A stretch of 64,000 nt of DNA from Actinoallomurus bryophytorum (GTDB lineage Bacteria > Actinomycetota > Actinomycetes > Streptosporangiales > Streptosporangiaceae). Shown here piece by piece: positions 18,633 through 30,331 of this stretch. Location of the stretch: the NCBI RefSeq assembly GCF_006716425.1, contig NZ_VFOZ01000001.1, positions 5,580,001-5,644,000 of the forward strand. The letters run 5' to 3'. Made by a program: the position numbers and the translations under genes. The notes below the pieces were generated by a model, which was given only the letters and a program-made list of their open reading frames with translations, did not search any database and was not told the DNA's origin. The stretch's first letter is position 1, and every line of letters starts with the position of its first letter.

Positions 18633-19997
18633 GTGACTGGTCATGGCACGGCAACCAAAAATCTGCTGGAGTCCTACAGAGCGATTCCCGAGGGGGCTCC
18701 GGTACGCCTGGCGAAGCGGACCTCCAACCTGTTCCGTTTCCGCGATGACGCGGGCGCGCCCGGACTGGACGTGAGCGGATTCGACCAGGTCCTGAGCGTC
18801 GACGCGACGAACCGCACCGCGGACGTCCAGGGCATGACGACGTACGAGGACCTGGTCGACGCGACCCTGCCGCACGGCCTCATGCCGTACGTCGTCCCGC
18901 AGCTCAAGACGATCACCTTGGGTGGCGCGGTCACCGGGCTCGGCATCGAGTCCTCCTCGTTCCACCACGGCCTGCCGCACGAGTCCGTCATCGAGATGGA
19001 GATCGTCACCGGCGCCGGGGAGATCGTCACGGCGACACCTGACAACGAACACCGGGACCTGTTCTACGGCTTTCCCAACTCCTACGGCACGCTCGGCTAC
19101 GCCCTCCGCCTCAAGATCAAGCTGCAGCCGGTCAAGCCCTTCGTCGAGCTCCGGCACGTACGCTTCGGGTCCGCCCAAGAGTGCGCGGAGGCGATCGACA
19201 AGCTCGGGCCCGACGTCGACTTCATCGACGGCACGGTCTTCGGCGAGGACGAGCTCTACCTGACGCTCGGCACCTTCGCCGACTCGGCCAAGCACGTCTC
19301 GGACTACACCGGGCAGCAGGTCTACTACCGCTCGATCCAGGACCGTAACGTCTCGCCGCGCTGGCTGAACGCCGGCACGGCTCCGACCGACGTCCTCACC
19401 ACGCACGCCTACCTCTGGCGCTGGGACACCGACTGGTTCTGGTGCTCGCGCGCCTTCGGCGTGCAGAACCCTCTCGTACGCCGGGTGTGGCCCGCGGCCA
19501 GGAAGCGCTCGGACGTCTACCGCCGCCTGGTCGCCCTGGACAAACGCACGCAGTTCTCCGCCCGGCTGGACCGCTGGCGCGGAAAGCCGCCGCGCGAGGA
19601 CGTCATCCAGGACGTCGAGGTGCCGGTCGAGCGGCTCGCGGAGTTCCTGGACTTCTTCCGCCGGGAGATCGGCATGAGCCCGGTGTGGCTGTGCCCGCTG
19701 CGGGCACAGGACAACTGGCCGCTGTACCCGCTGGAGCCCGGCCGTACATACGTCAACGTGGGATTCTGGGGGACGGTGCCGATCCCGCCCGGCCGCCTGC
19801 CCGAACACCACAACCGGCTGATCGAGCGCGAGGTCGCCCGCCTCGAGGGCCACAAGTCGCTGTACTCCACGGCGTATTACACCCGTGATGACTTCTGGCG
19901 ACACTACGACGGGGCCACCTACCGGCGACTGAAGGAGGAGTACGACCCCGGCGGGCGGTTGCTCGATCTTTACGACAAAACAGTACGAGGCAGGTGA
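18633..19997 (+). CDS. tmsA: FAD-binding oxidoreductase, TmsA/BfaA type (10-methylene fatty acid reductase)
   Basis: 454 residues with an N-terminal FAD_binding_4 (PCMH/VAO) domain: TADVQGMTTYEDLVD, LKTITLGGAVTGLGIESSS, FHHGLPHESVIEMEIVTG. The C-terminal half is long and aromatic-rich and resembles the DHCR24-like branch of the family. In actinomycetes the pair tmsA-tmsB (Rv0449c and ufaA1 of M. tuberculosis) makes 10-methylstearic (tuberculostearic) acid: TmsB adds a methylene to oleoyl chains and TmsA reduces it. Here the two genes overlap (TGA of tmsA within GTGA), supporting coupled translation. The pairing with a CFA-type methyltransferase is the main ground for the specific name. Confidence 0.85.
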   Translation: MTGHGTATKNLLESYRAIPEGAPVRLAKRTSNLFRFRDDAGAPGLDVSGFDQVLSVDATNRTADVQGMTTYEDLVDATLPHGLMPYVVPQLKTITLGGAVTGLGIESSSFHHGLPHESVIEMEIVTGAGEIVTATPDNEHRDLFYGFPNSYGTLGYALRLKIKLQPVKPFVELRHVRFGSAQECAEAIDKLGPDVDFIDGTVFGEDELYLTLGTFADSAKHVSDYTGQQVYYRSIQDRNVSPRWLNAGTAPTDVLTTHAYLWRWDTDWFWCSRAFGVQNPLVRRVWPAARKRSDVYRRLVALDKRTQFSARLDRWRGKPPREDVIQDVEVPVERLAEFLDFFRREIGMSPVWLCPLRAQDNWPLYPLEPGRTYVNVGFWGTVPIPPGRLPEHHNRLIEREVARLEGHKSLYSTAYYTRDDFWRHYDGATYRRLKEEYDPGGRLLDLYDKTVRGR

Positions 19998-19999
19998 TC

Positions 20000-21283
20000 A
20001 TGCAGCTCGCAGAGGTTTTCGAGCGCGTCGTGGGCCGCGACGCGCAGGTGGAGTTCCTGGCCTATGACGACAGCCGGGCCGGGCCGGCCGGTGCCGACAT
20101 CACGGTGAACGTCAGGTCGCCGTACGCGATCTCCTATCTCGCCCACGCTCCGGGTCCGATCGGGTTGGCCCGTGCGTACGTCTCCGGCTATCTGGACATC
20201 AGCGGTGACATGTACACCGCGCTGTACCGGATGCAGTCGGCCATGGGCGACCTGAACTGGGCCGACAAGAGGACGCTTCTTCGGGGCATCATCCGCGACC
20301 CGCTGCTGCGCGCGGCCGCGCTGACCCGCCTGGAGCCGCCACCGCAGGAGGTCAGGACCGAGAGGGTCCCGCTCCTTTCCGGGCTGCGGCACTCCAAGCG
20401 CCGTGACGCCAAGGCGATCTCCCATCACTACGACGTGTCGAACACCTTCTACGAGTGGGTGCTCGGCCCGTCGATGGCCTACACCTGCGCGTGCTTCCCG
20501 ACCGAGGACGCGACGCTCGAACAGGCACAGCACCACAAGTTCGACCTGGTCGCACGCAAGATCGGGCTCAAGCCGGGCATGCGGTTGCTCGACGTCGGCT
20601 GCGGCTGGGGCGGCATGGTCATGCACGCCGCGCGCGAGTACGGCGTCAAGGCGCTCGGCGTCACGCTGTCCAAGCAGCAGGCCGAGTGGGCGCAGAAGGC
20701 CATCGCCGAGGCGGGTCTGTCGGAGCTGGCCGAAGTACGGTTCATGGACTACCGCGACGTGTCCGAGACCGACTTCGACGCCGTCAGCTCGATCGGGCTC
20801 ACCGAGCACATCGGCAAGGGCAACCTGGCCGCGTACTTCTCCTTCCTGTACGGCAAGCTCAAGCCCGGCGGGCGGCTGCTGAACCACTGCATCACCCGCC
20901 CGGACGACACGCAGCCGTCGATCAAGAAGGACGGCTTCATCAACCGGTACGTCTTCCCCGACGGCGAGCTCGAGGGGCCGGGGCATCTGATCTCCAGGAT
21001 GCACGACGCCGGCTTCGAGGTCCGTCACGAGGAGAACCTCCGCGAGCACTACGCCAAGACCCTCGCCGGCTGGTGCCGCAACCTGGACGCGCACTGGGAC
21101 GAGGCGGTCGCCGAGGTCGGAGAGGGGACGGCGCGCGTCTGGCGGCTCTACATGGCCGGCTCCCAGCTCGGGTTCGACCTGAACTGGATCCAGCTGCACC
21201 AGGTGCTCGGCGTCAAGCTGCACGAGGACGGACGTTCGGACATGCCGCTGCGGCCGTCGTTCGAGCCGCCGTTCGAGGGCTGA
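20000..21283 (+). CDS. tmsB: S-adenosylmethionine-dependent fatty acyl methyltransferase, TmsB/UfaA1 type
   Basis: 427 residues from ATG 20000 (AGGCAGG upstream); GTG 19994 overlapping the tmsA stop is an alternative. It belongs to the cyclopropane fatty acid synthase (CMAS) family: SHHYDVSNTFYEW at 141-153, the SAM motif LLDVGCGWGG at 197-206, and GVTLSKQQAEWA. It transfers the methyl group of SAM to the double bond of an unsaturated acyl chain in phospholipid, giving a 10-methylene intermediate for the adjacent TmsA. No third gene (tmsC) follows. A 13-bp hairpin ends the transcript at 21303-21332. Confidence 0.88.
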   Translation: MQLAEVFERVVGRDAQVEFLAYDDSRAGPAGADITVNVRSPYAISYLAHAPGPIGLARAYVSGYLDISGDMYTALYRMQSAMGDLNWADKRTLLRGIIRDPLLRAAALTRLEPPPQEVRTERVPLLSGLRHSKRRDAKAISHHYDVSNTFYEWVLGPSMAYTCACFPTEDATLEQAQHHKFDLVARKIGLKPGMRLLDVGCGWGGMVMHAAREYGVKALGVTLSKQQAEWAQKAIAEAGLSELAEVRFMDYRDVSETDFDAVSSIGLTEHIGKGNLAAYFSFLYGKLKPGGRLLNHCITRPDDTQPSIKKDGFINRYVFPDGELEGPGHLISRMHDAGFEVRHEENLREHYAKTLAGWCRNLDAHWDEAVAEVGEGTARVWRLYMAGSQLGFDLNWIQLHQVLGVKLHEDGRSDMPLRPSFEPPFEG

Positions 21284-21302
21284 GCCCGGCGGCCGAGGCA
21301 TC

Positions 21303-21332
21303 GTACGGCCGCCGGGGGACCGGCGGCCGTAC
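21303..21332 (+). terminator. Terminator of tmsAB
   Basis: Perfect 13-base arms GTACGGCCGCCGG (21303-21315) and CCGGCGGCCGTAC (21320-21332) with a GGGA tetraloop, 19 bp after the tmsB stop. A C-rich rather than T-rich tail follows, typical for high-GC actinomycetes. Confidence 0.75.
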
Positions 21333-21376
21333 CCCCTCCGTGGACAGCACGGTAGGCGCGGCCTAACGTCGCGGGC

Positions 21377-22240
21377 ATGAAGACCGACACGGTCGACGCG
21401 AACGGCCTGACATTCGGCTACCTCGAGGCCGGCGACGGTCCGCTCGCCCTGTGCCTGCACGGTTTTCCCGACTCCGCGCACACCTGGCGACATCTGCTGC
21501 CCGCGCTCGCAGGCGCGGGATACCGCGCGGTGGCGCCGTTCCAGCGGGGATACGCCCCGACCGGGATCCCCGCCGACGGCGCGTACCAGACGGGTGCGCT
21601 GGCCGCGGACGCGAACGCCCTGCACGAGGTCCTCGGCGGCGACGGCGACGCGGTGCTCGTCGGCCACGACTGGGGCGCCACCGCCACGTACGCCGCGGCG
21701 GCGCACGAGCCGTCGCGCTGGCGCCGGGCGGTCACCATGGCCGTGCCTCCGATCCCGGCGATGTCGTCGGCGTTCCTGGACTACGCCCAGCTGAAGCGGT
21801 CCTTCTACATGTTCCTGTTCCAGACGCCGCTGGCCGAGATGGCCGTCACGGCCGACGACCTGGCGTTCCTGGACGGCCTGTGGGCCGACTGGTCGCCCGG
21901 CTACGACGCCACGGCCGACCTCGAACACGTCAAGGCGTGCCTGCGCGAGCCGGCGAACCTCTCCGCGGCGCTGGGCTACTACCGGGCGATGTTCGACTCT
22001 TCGCGGCACGTGGCCGCGTACGCCGCCGAGCAGGAGTCCGCGCGCCGTGCCGGTGAGCGGCCGATCCTCTACCTCCACGGCGCCGCCGACGGCTGCCTCG
22101 ACACGGGCCGGGTCCGCGACGTCCAGCACCACCTCCCGCCGGGTTCACGAGCCGAGATCGTGCCCGGGACGGGGCACTTTCTGCACCTCGAACAGCCGGC
22201 CGTGGTGAACGGTCTGGTGCTGGACTGGCTCGCCGGATGA
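21377..22240 (+). CDS. Alpha/beta-hydrolase fold protein, epoxide hydrolase-like
   Basis: 287 residues. The oxyanion-hole motif HGFP starts at His28, the nucleophile is Asp98 in VGHDWGA, and the base histidine is in PGTGHFLHLEQP near the C-terminus. An aspartate nucleophile with HGFP/GHDWG is the pattern of epoxide hydrolases and haloalkane dehalogenases rather than esterases. It stands alone after the tmsAB terminator and before the P450 gene, and could share a pathway with the latter, but nothing proves it. The substrate is unknown. Confidence 0.85.
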   Translation: MKTDTVDANGLTFGYLEAGDGPLALCLHGFPDSAHTWRHLLPALAGAGYRAVAPFQRGYAPTGIPADGAYQTGALAADANALHEVLGGDGDAVLVGHDWGATATYAAAAHEPSRWRRAVTMAVPPIPAMSSAFLDYAQLKRSFYMFLFQTPLAEMAVTADDLAFLDGLWADWSPGYDATADLEHVKACLREPANLSAALGYYRAMFDSSRHVAAYAAEQESARRAGERPILYLHGAADGCLDTGRVRDVQHHLPPGSRAEIVPGTGHFLHLEQPAVVNGLVLDWLAG

Positions 22241-22298
22241 GTGCACGTCTCCCCCGAGAAGGCCGTTCGTGTTGCCGGGCGCGGGCCCGGTTGGCAGG

Positions 22299-23597
<1,299 letters not shown>

Positions 23598-23604
23598 CCC
23601 GCGG

Positions 23605-24324
23605 TCAGCGCACCACGCGGAGCGAACGCACCACGTGCGTGATGTCGGGCAGGAGCCGGACCTGGTTGCCCGGGATGGTGATCTCCACTATCGCCGGCAG
23701 CCGGCGGCCGGTGTCCACGGCGACGACGACCTCGGTCTGGTTATTCTCCACCCGGTCGAGATCGGTCGTGTGGGTCATGCGGAACGCGCTGACCCAGCCC
23801 GGATGACGGTCGACCGTGAGCGCGGCGCCGGCCAGGTCCTTGCGCTTACCGTCGTCGCTGTACAACTGCCTGACGAACGCCTGGCCGGTGAGCTCGGCGG
23901 CGGCGCGCAGCCGCTGGGCCCCCGGCACGTCGAGCTTCGGGTCGAGCGGCTCCACGCTGACGGACGCGTACCAGAAGTGCTTGTAGTCCTTGGTCTTGCT
24001 GTCGATCTCCAGTCCGGACGAGGAACCGCCCGTTCTCTTCGCGCGCCACGGGGGCGCGAGCCGGGCGAAGGAGAGCCCGGCGTTCCGGTTGACGATGCGT
24101 CCGGTCACCTTCGACCCGGCGCCCGGGAAGGCCGGCAGCGGTCCGGCGAGAGTGCCGGTGGGCCGCCAGGTCAGCGCGGGGACGCCGGTGGGCGCGGCCG
24201 TGACCAGGGGATAGGTGCCGGCGAAGGCGTCCGGGCCGGTCTCGCCGTGACGGCCGAGCAGAAGGACGATCGCCGCCGCGGCTGCAAGGACGAAAGCGGC
24301 GGCGGCGGCGATCAAAGGCTTCAC
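23605..24324 (-). CDS. Membrane-anchored or secreted protein of unknown function
   Basis: 239 residues from a GTG start. Residues about 3-23 (PLIAAAAAFVLAAAAAIVLLL) are a signal anchor; the rest is extracellular, with basic patches (PPWRAKRTG) and beta-rich stretches such as KHFWYASVSVEPLDPKLD and TEVVVAVDTGRRLPAIVEI. No lipobox or catalytic motif is visible and I recognise no domain. It ends 7 bp from the convergent P450 gene and lies 19 bp downstream of the acyl-CoA synthetase on the same strand, so it may be the second gene of that transcript. Confidence 0.75.
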   Translation of the reverse strand: MKPLIAAAAAFVLAAAAAIVLLLGRHGETGPDAFAGTYPLVTAAPTGVPALTWRPTGTLAGPLPAFPGAGSKVTGRIVNRNAGLSFARLAPPWRAKRTGGSSSGLEIDSKTKDYKHFWYASVSVEPLDPKLDVPGAQRLRAAAELTGQAFVRQLYSDDGKRKDLAGAALTVDRHPGWVSAFRMTHTTDLDRVENNQTEVVVAVDTGRRLPAIVEITIPGNQVRLLPDITHVVRSLRVVR

Positions 24325-24343
24325 GGGACTTAAGCGTACGGAC

Positions 24344-25885
24344 TCAGCGAAGCTCGCGCTTGAGGATCTTTCCGGTCGCGGTCATCGGCAGCTCGTCGCG
24401 GAACTCGATCGTGCGGGGGTACTTGTAGCTCGCGAGGTTCTCCTTGGACCACTCGACGAGCTCGTCCGCGGTGGTGGTGGCGCCGAAGACCGGGATGACG
24501 TACGCCTTGATCTCCTCGCCGTGGCTGTCGCTCGGGACGCCGACGACGGCGGCGAGCGAGACCGCCGGATGCGTCATCAGCACCTCCTCGACCTCCCGCG
24601 GGTACACGTTGAACCCACCACGGATGATCATGTCCTTGGACCGGTCGATGATGTAGTAGTAGCCGTCCTCGTCGCGGCGCGCGATGTCGCCGGTACGGAA
24701 CCAGCCGTCGCGCATCGCCTCGCCGGTGGCCTCGGGCCGCTGGTGGTAACCCTTCATGACGCAGTGCCCGCGGATGGCGATCTCGCCCGGCCCGTCGCCC
24801 GCGTCCTTCCAGTCGTCCTCGATGAGCTTCATCTCGACGCCCCAGATGGGCAGCCCGATCGACCCGGGCCGGGCCGGGCGGTCCGGGCGGTTGAAGGACG
24901 CGACGGGAGAGGTCTCCGACAGGCCGTACCCCTCGACGATGTTCACGCCGAAGCGCTCAGAGAAGCGGTTGAGGACCTCGAGTGGAAGGGCCGCGCCACC
25001 GCTCGACGCGGTCGTCAGGGCGGAGGCGATCTGACCGAGCTGCTCCGCGGTGTGGCCGCCGTCGTGGGTGAGCAGACCCCAGTACATCGTGGGCACACCC
25101 GCGAAGAACGTGACCTTCTCGGCGAGCATGAGGTCGAGCGCCGCGCCGGGCTCGAAACGCGGCATCAGCACGACCGTGGCCTGTCGCAGGAACCCCGTGT
25201 TGAGCACCACCGACTGGCCGAAGGCGTGGAAGAGCGGCAGTGCGGCCAGGAAGACATCGTCGCCGTCCGACTCGAACATGCCGTCGCAGACCATCGCGTT
25301 CATCAGCATGTTCTGGTGGGACAGCTCGGCGCCCTTCGGCCGGCCCGTCGTGCCGCTCGTGTACAGGATGACCGCGGTGTCGGTGGCCTCGGTCCGGGCG
25401 GTCTCGAACGCTCCCGCCTGCCCGTCGAGCGCCGCCCAGAACGACTCGCCGTGCGGCGTCTCGGTGGCCAGTGGCGTGGCGGGCAGCACGAAGAAGTCCG
25501 TGCAGCCCGGAATGTCGTCGAAGGCGCCGCGGGACGCCTCACCGAGGGGCAGCTCCGGGGTGCCCTCGAAGGCGAACAGCGCCTTCGCCTCGGAGTCCTC
25601 GAGGTGGTAGGCGATCTCACGCCGCTTGAGCAGGACGTTCAGCGGCACGACCACGGCGCCGGCCTTGAGGATGCCGAAGTAGACCATCGGGAAGTAGGGC
25701 ACGTTGGGGCAGGCGAGCGCGACCTTGTCGCCGGGGCGTACGCCCCGTGACCGCAGGAGGTTCGCCACCTGGTTCGCGATGGTGTTCACGAACGCGTACG
25801 AGAGCCGGAGGTCGCCGAAGACGAGCGCCTCGCGGTCGGGGGTCTCACGTGCGGTGTCGTCGAGGACGACCGAGAGGTTCAGCAT
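24344..25885 (-). CDS. Acyl-CoA synthetase (AMP-binding, long-chain fatty acid type)
   Basis: 513 residues, ANL superfamily. The ATP motif is LYTSGTTGRPKGAELSHQN; YGLSETSPVASF, GWFRTGDIARRDEDGYYYII and DMIIRGGFNVYPREVE are present, and the catalytic lysine is in MTATGKILKRELR at the C-terminus. It adenylates a carboxylic acid and transfers it to CoA. It resembles FadD13-like short FadD enzymes rather than the 567-residue copy at 10874. Its ribosome binding site (AGGAG) lies within the arm of a 42-bp palindrome directly upstream, so translation may depend on RNA structure. Confidence 0.92.
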   Translation of the reverse strand: MLNLSVVLDDTARETPDREALVFGDLRLSYAFVNTIANQVANLLRSRGVRPGDKVALACPNVPYFPMVYFGILKAGAVVVPLNVLLKRREIAYHLEDSEAKALFAFEGTPELPLGEASRGAFDDIPGCTDFFVLPATPLATETPHGESFWAALDGQAGAFETARTEATDTAVILYTSGTTGRPKGAELSHQNMLMNAMVCDGMFESDGDDVFLAALPLFHAFGQSVVLNTGFLRQATVVLMPRFEPGAALDLMLAEKVTFFAGVPTMYWGLLTHDGGHTAEQLGQIASALTTASSGGAALPLEVLNRFSERFGVNIVEGYGLSETSPVASFNRPDRPARPGSIGLPIWGVEMKLIEDDWKDAGDGPGEIAIRGHCVMKGYHQRPEATGEAMRDGWFRTGDIARRDEDGYYYIIDRSKDMIIRGGFNVYPREVEEVLMTHPAVSLAAVVGVPSDSHGEEIKAYVIPVFGATTTADELVEWSKENLASYKYPRTIEFRDELPMTATGKILKRELR

Positions 25886-25893
25886 CGGCTGCT

Positions 25894-25935
25894 CCTGCTG
25901 TCAATGGGGGACGCGCGTCCCCCATTGATAGCAGG
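25894..25935. terminator. 42-bp near-perfect palindrome, terminator of the AA10 gene and leader of the acyl-CoA synthetase
   Basis: The core 25901-25928 is a perfect 28-bp palindrome with arms TCAATGGGGGACGC and GCGTCCCCCATTGA. It extends by seven more positions on each side (CCTGCTG / TAGCAGG) with one mismatch. It starts 7 bp after the stop of the AA10 gene and ends 9 bp before the ATG of the next gene on the same strand. The outer arm contains that gene's ribosome binding site. Confidence 0.7.
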
Positions 25936-25941
25936 CCCTGC

Positions 25942-26526
25942 TCAGGAGAAGACGACGTCGGAACAGGAGTAGAAGGCGTTCGTGGTGTCCGCGATGTCCC
26001 AGACCGCGAGGATCAGCTGCCGGCCGTGCCGCGTCGGGAGGGTGCCGCGGTGCGTGACGGGGTTGGGCGGCCGCGAGCCGTTGTAATTCTGCGTCAGGAA
26101 CGGCGTGGACTCCAGCGCCGCGCGGGTGAGCGGCTTGGTCGGGTCGTAGCTCGTCTTGGTGATGAAGTACCGGAACGACGTGGTCGCGTGGATCGCGGTG
26201 AACGTCCAGGTGAAGTTGTACGACGCGCCGCTCGTCATCGAGGCGGCGGGCCACGTGCCGCCACGCGGGTCGTCGAGCTGGCTGAACTCACTGTGGTTCG
26301 CGCTGCAGATGTGACCGTCCGCGGGGCCGGCCGAGGGGAACCCCTTCGGGCCCTCGACGCTCTGCGGTTCGTACTGGATCGAGCCGCAGTTCGCGACCTG
26401 CTGCTGGGCGCAGCGGTAGCTGCGGCTGGGGGGCGACGTCGTGTATCCGTGCGAGAAGGCGGGGGTGCCGGTCGCGAGCGTGAGCCCGGCGGCGGCGATG
26501 ACGGCGAGGGCGAGCTTTCGTTGCAC
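25942..26526 (-). CDS. Lytic polysaccharide monooxygenase, AA10 family (chitin/cellulose active), secreted
   Basis: 194 residues from GTG 26526, with an AAGGAGAG ribosome binding site. The signal peptide ends at AFS, and the mature protein begins with His (HGYTTSPPSRSYRC), the copper-binding N-terminal histidine. The second brace histidine is in WTFTAIHATTSFRYFITK, and the axial aromatic residue is in TNAFYSCSDVVF. Cysteine pairs (YRC, NCG, HIC, YSC) fit the AA10 disulfides. The enzyme oxidatively cleaves crystalline chitin or cellulose. No carbohydrate-binding module is attached. The substrate (chitin or cellulose) is not determined. Confidence 0.93.
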   Translation of the reverse strand: MQRKLALAVIAAAGLTLATGTPAFSHGYTTSPPSRSYRCAQQQVANCGSIQYEPQSVEGPKGFPSAGPADGHICSANHSEFSQLDDPRGGTWPAASMTSGASYNFTWTFTAIHATTSFRYFITKTSYDPTKPLTRAALESTPFLTQNYNGSRPPNPVTHRGTLPTRHGRQLILAVWDIADTTNAFYSCSDVVFS

Positions 26527-26590
26527 GTGACTCTCCTTGGGGGCGGGCGGGGGAGGCCGGTCAGCGCTGGAGTCACCTCACTGTCGTGAA

Positions 26591-26611
26591 TTTACTGGAA
26601 ACCTTCCTAAA
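26591..26611. promoter_or_regulatory. Operator-like inverted repeat upstream of the AA10 gene
   Basis: The core GGAAACCTTCC (26597-26607) is flanked by TTTA (26591-26594) and TAAA (26608-26611), so the symmetry is slightly offset. It is 65 bp upstream of the AA10 start, a likely place for a sugar-responsive regulator. The regulator is unknown. Confidence 0.4.
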
Positions 26612-26666
26612 AGTCAGGTAGCCAGTAGGGGCTGGTGTGTGTCACCTCCGGTGGCCGGAAGCCAGG

Positions 26667-26694
26667 TGGCCCTTGCTTGCGTCTGCGCTAGTCT
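26667..26694 (+). promoter_or_regulatory. Promoter candidate of the leuS leader
   Basis: -10 TAGTCT (26689-26694) with a weak -35 TGGCCC 16 bp upstream; an alternative is TTGCTT (26673-26678) with GGGATA (26696-26701). With the first pair, transcription would start at about 26701, the A of the leader peptide ATG, making the leader leaderless. Confidence 0.45.
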
Positions 26695-26700
26695 TGGGAT

Positions 26701-26736
26701 ATGTGCTCTCGGCTGCTCCTTAGCCGGCCGCGTTGA
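26701..26736 (+). CDS. Leucine leader peptide upstream of leuS
   Basis: An 11-codon frame, [11 protein letters not shown], ends with TGA at 26734. Three consecutive leucine codons, all different (CTG, CTC, CTT), sit at 26713-26721. It lies 104 bp upstream of the leuS ATG, follows a plausible promoter with no leader of its own, and is followed by two hairpins. This is the classic layout of ribosome-mediated attenuation by leucyl-tRNA level. The evidence is layout only; no homologue was compared. Confidence 0.6.
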   Translation: MCSRLLLSRPR

Positions 26737-26785
26737 CGTAGGCATCGGTCGACGCGGCAGCCCCTCCTGTGCGAGGGGCCTTCTC
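26727..26785 (+). promoter_or_regulatory. Attenuator hairpins in the leuS leader
   Basis: The first hairpin pairs 26727-26737 with 26748-26758 (11 pairs, one G-U, 10-base loop); its 5' arm contains the stop codon of the leader peptide. The second pairs GCCCCTC (26760-26766) with GAGGGGC (26773-26779) over a 6-base loop and is followed by CTTCTC, a modest intrinsic-terminator tail. A later AGGGGC (26791-26796) could compete for the same GCCCCT arm. Which structure forms in high and low leucine cannot be decided by eye. Confidence 0.5.
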
Positions 26786-26839
26786 ATGCAAGGGGCACAA
26801 TTTCGTGAGCCGAAGCCGTGTGAAATCAGACGAGGAACG

Positions 26840-29305
<2,466 letters not shown>

Positions 29306-29356
29306 TCGCGGTGGTCCCTCGACCCGAGGGACAGATGCCCACGAACGCGACATGAA

Positions 29357-29395
29357 AGCGGTGAGGGCACCCCGTCCGGGGGTGCCCTCACCGCT
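29357..29395. terminator. Bidirectional terminator between leuS and lexA
   Basis: Perfect 17-base arms, AGCGGTGAGGGCACCCC (29357-29373) and GGGGTGCCCTCACCGCT (29379-29395), with a 5-base loop. It lies between the convergent ends of leuS (29305) and lexA (29434), so it can end both transcripts. Confidence 0.85.
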
Positions 29396-29433
29396 ATGAG
29401 CGCAGTGCCAAGGAGACGTGGCCGGTGCGCGTG

Positions 29434-30132
29434 TCACATCTTGCGGAGCACCGCCACCACGCGGCCGAGGATCGTCGCGTCGTCGCCGGGGATCGGGTCG
29501 TACGCCGGGTTGTGCGGCATCAGCCAGACCTTGTCGTCGCGGCGTTTGAACGTCTTCACCGTCGCCTCGCCGTCGATCATGGCCGCGACGATGTCGCCGT
29601 TCTCGGCCACCGGCTGCTGGCGTACGACGACCCAGTCCCCGTCGGCGATCGCGGCCTCGATCATCGAGTCACCGCTGACGTTGAGGAGGAAGTGCGTGCC
29701 CTCACCGACGAGCTGCTTGGGCAGCGCGAAGACGTCCTCGACGGCCTCTTCGGCCAGGATCGGGCCACCCGCGGCGATACGGCCGACGAGAGGCACGTAC
29801 GTCGGGGCCGGGCGTGTCGCGCTTTCCTGTCCCGCCGCCGTCTCGTACGACTCCGGCTCGGCCGGCAGTCCTGCCGAGCCCGGCATGCGCACGACCACGG
29901 CGCGCGGACGATTGGGGTCGCGCAGGAGGAAGCCCTTGCGCTGAAGCGCCCGCAGTTGATGCGACACGCTGGAGGTGCTGGTAAGTCCGACCGATTCGCC
30001 GATCTCGCGCATCGATGGTGGATAGCCGCGCCTCTGCACGGAGTCGCGGATCACCTCCAGAACCTTGCGCTGGCGTGCCGTCAACCCGCTTTCATCACTC
30101 GGGCCATCAGGCATTTCCCGGACCTTGCTCAT
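29434..30132 (-). CDS. lexA: LexA repressor (SOS response)
   Basis: 232 residues. The N-terminal winged helix-turn-helix spans about 17-75 ([34 protein letters not shown]). The autocleavage site is Ala121-Gly122, and the S24 peptidase dyad is Ser156 (SGDSM) and Lys193 (TVKTF). RecA on single-stranded DNA triggers self-cleavage and lifts repression of DNA-repair genes. Two LexA-box-like sequences lie between this gene and the divergent LysM gene, one over the likely lexA promoter (TTGATC-N17-TAACGT on the minus strand). The order lexA / LysM gene / nrdR / nrdJ is typical of actinobacteria. Confidence 0.97.
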   Translation of the reverse strand: MSKVREMPDGPSDESGLTARQRKVLEVIRDSVQRRGYPPSMREIGESVGLTSTSSVSHQLRALQRKGFLLRDPNRPRAVVVRMPGSAGLPAEPESYETAAGQESATRPAPTYVPLVGRIAAGGPILAEEAVEDVFALPKQLVGEGTHFLLNVSGDSMIEAAIADGDWVVVRQQPVAENGDIVAAMIDGEATVKTFKRRDDKVWLMPHNPAYDPIPGDDATILGRVVAVLRKM

Positions 30133-30225
30133 GTATGTCTCCGCTGGATGACTGTGTTCCGGTGACGCGCTGTCGCCGGAATTTCGCTCCTGTAGACGGA
30201 CGTTAGCGCCTCGTCGCTAAATGAT

Positions 30226-30239
30226 CAAACACCTGTTCG
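30226..30239. promoter_or_regulatory. LexA box 1
   Basis: CAAACACCTGTTCG differs from the actinobacterial consensus CGAAC-N4-GTTCG at one position. It lies directly upstream of the -35 region inferred for lexA, consistent with autorepression. Confidence 0.7.
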
Positions 30240-30295
30240 AAGATGTCCTGGAAATTTGCCCATGGTCTGCGGTAGAACTCGTACGGGTGTTCGAT

Positions 30296-30309
30296 CGAAA
30301 CTTCGTTCG
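30296..30309. promoter_or_regulatory. LexA box 2
   Basis: CGAAACTTCGTTCG differs from CGAAC-N4-GTTCG at one position. It lies 23 bp upstream of the LysM gene start, so LexA should repress that gene. Confidence 0.7.
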
Positions 30310-30331
30310 ACTCATCAGAGGGGAGATCGAT

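Noticed and set aside
26581-26839. T-box riboswitch upstream of leuS
   Set aside because: No T-box motif or specifier loop could be recognised; the leucine codons form a translated frame instead, which fits attenuation better.
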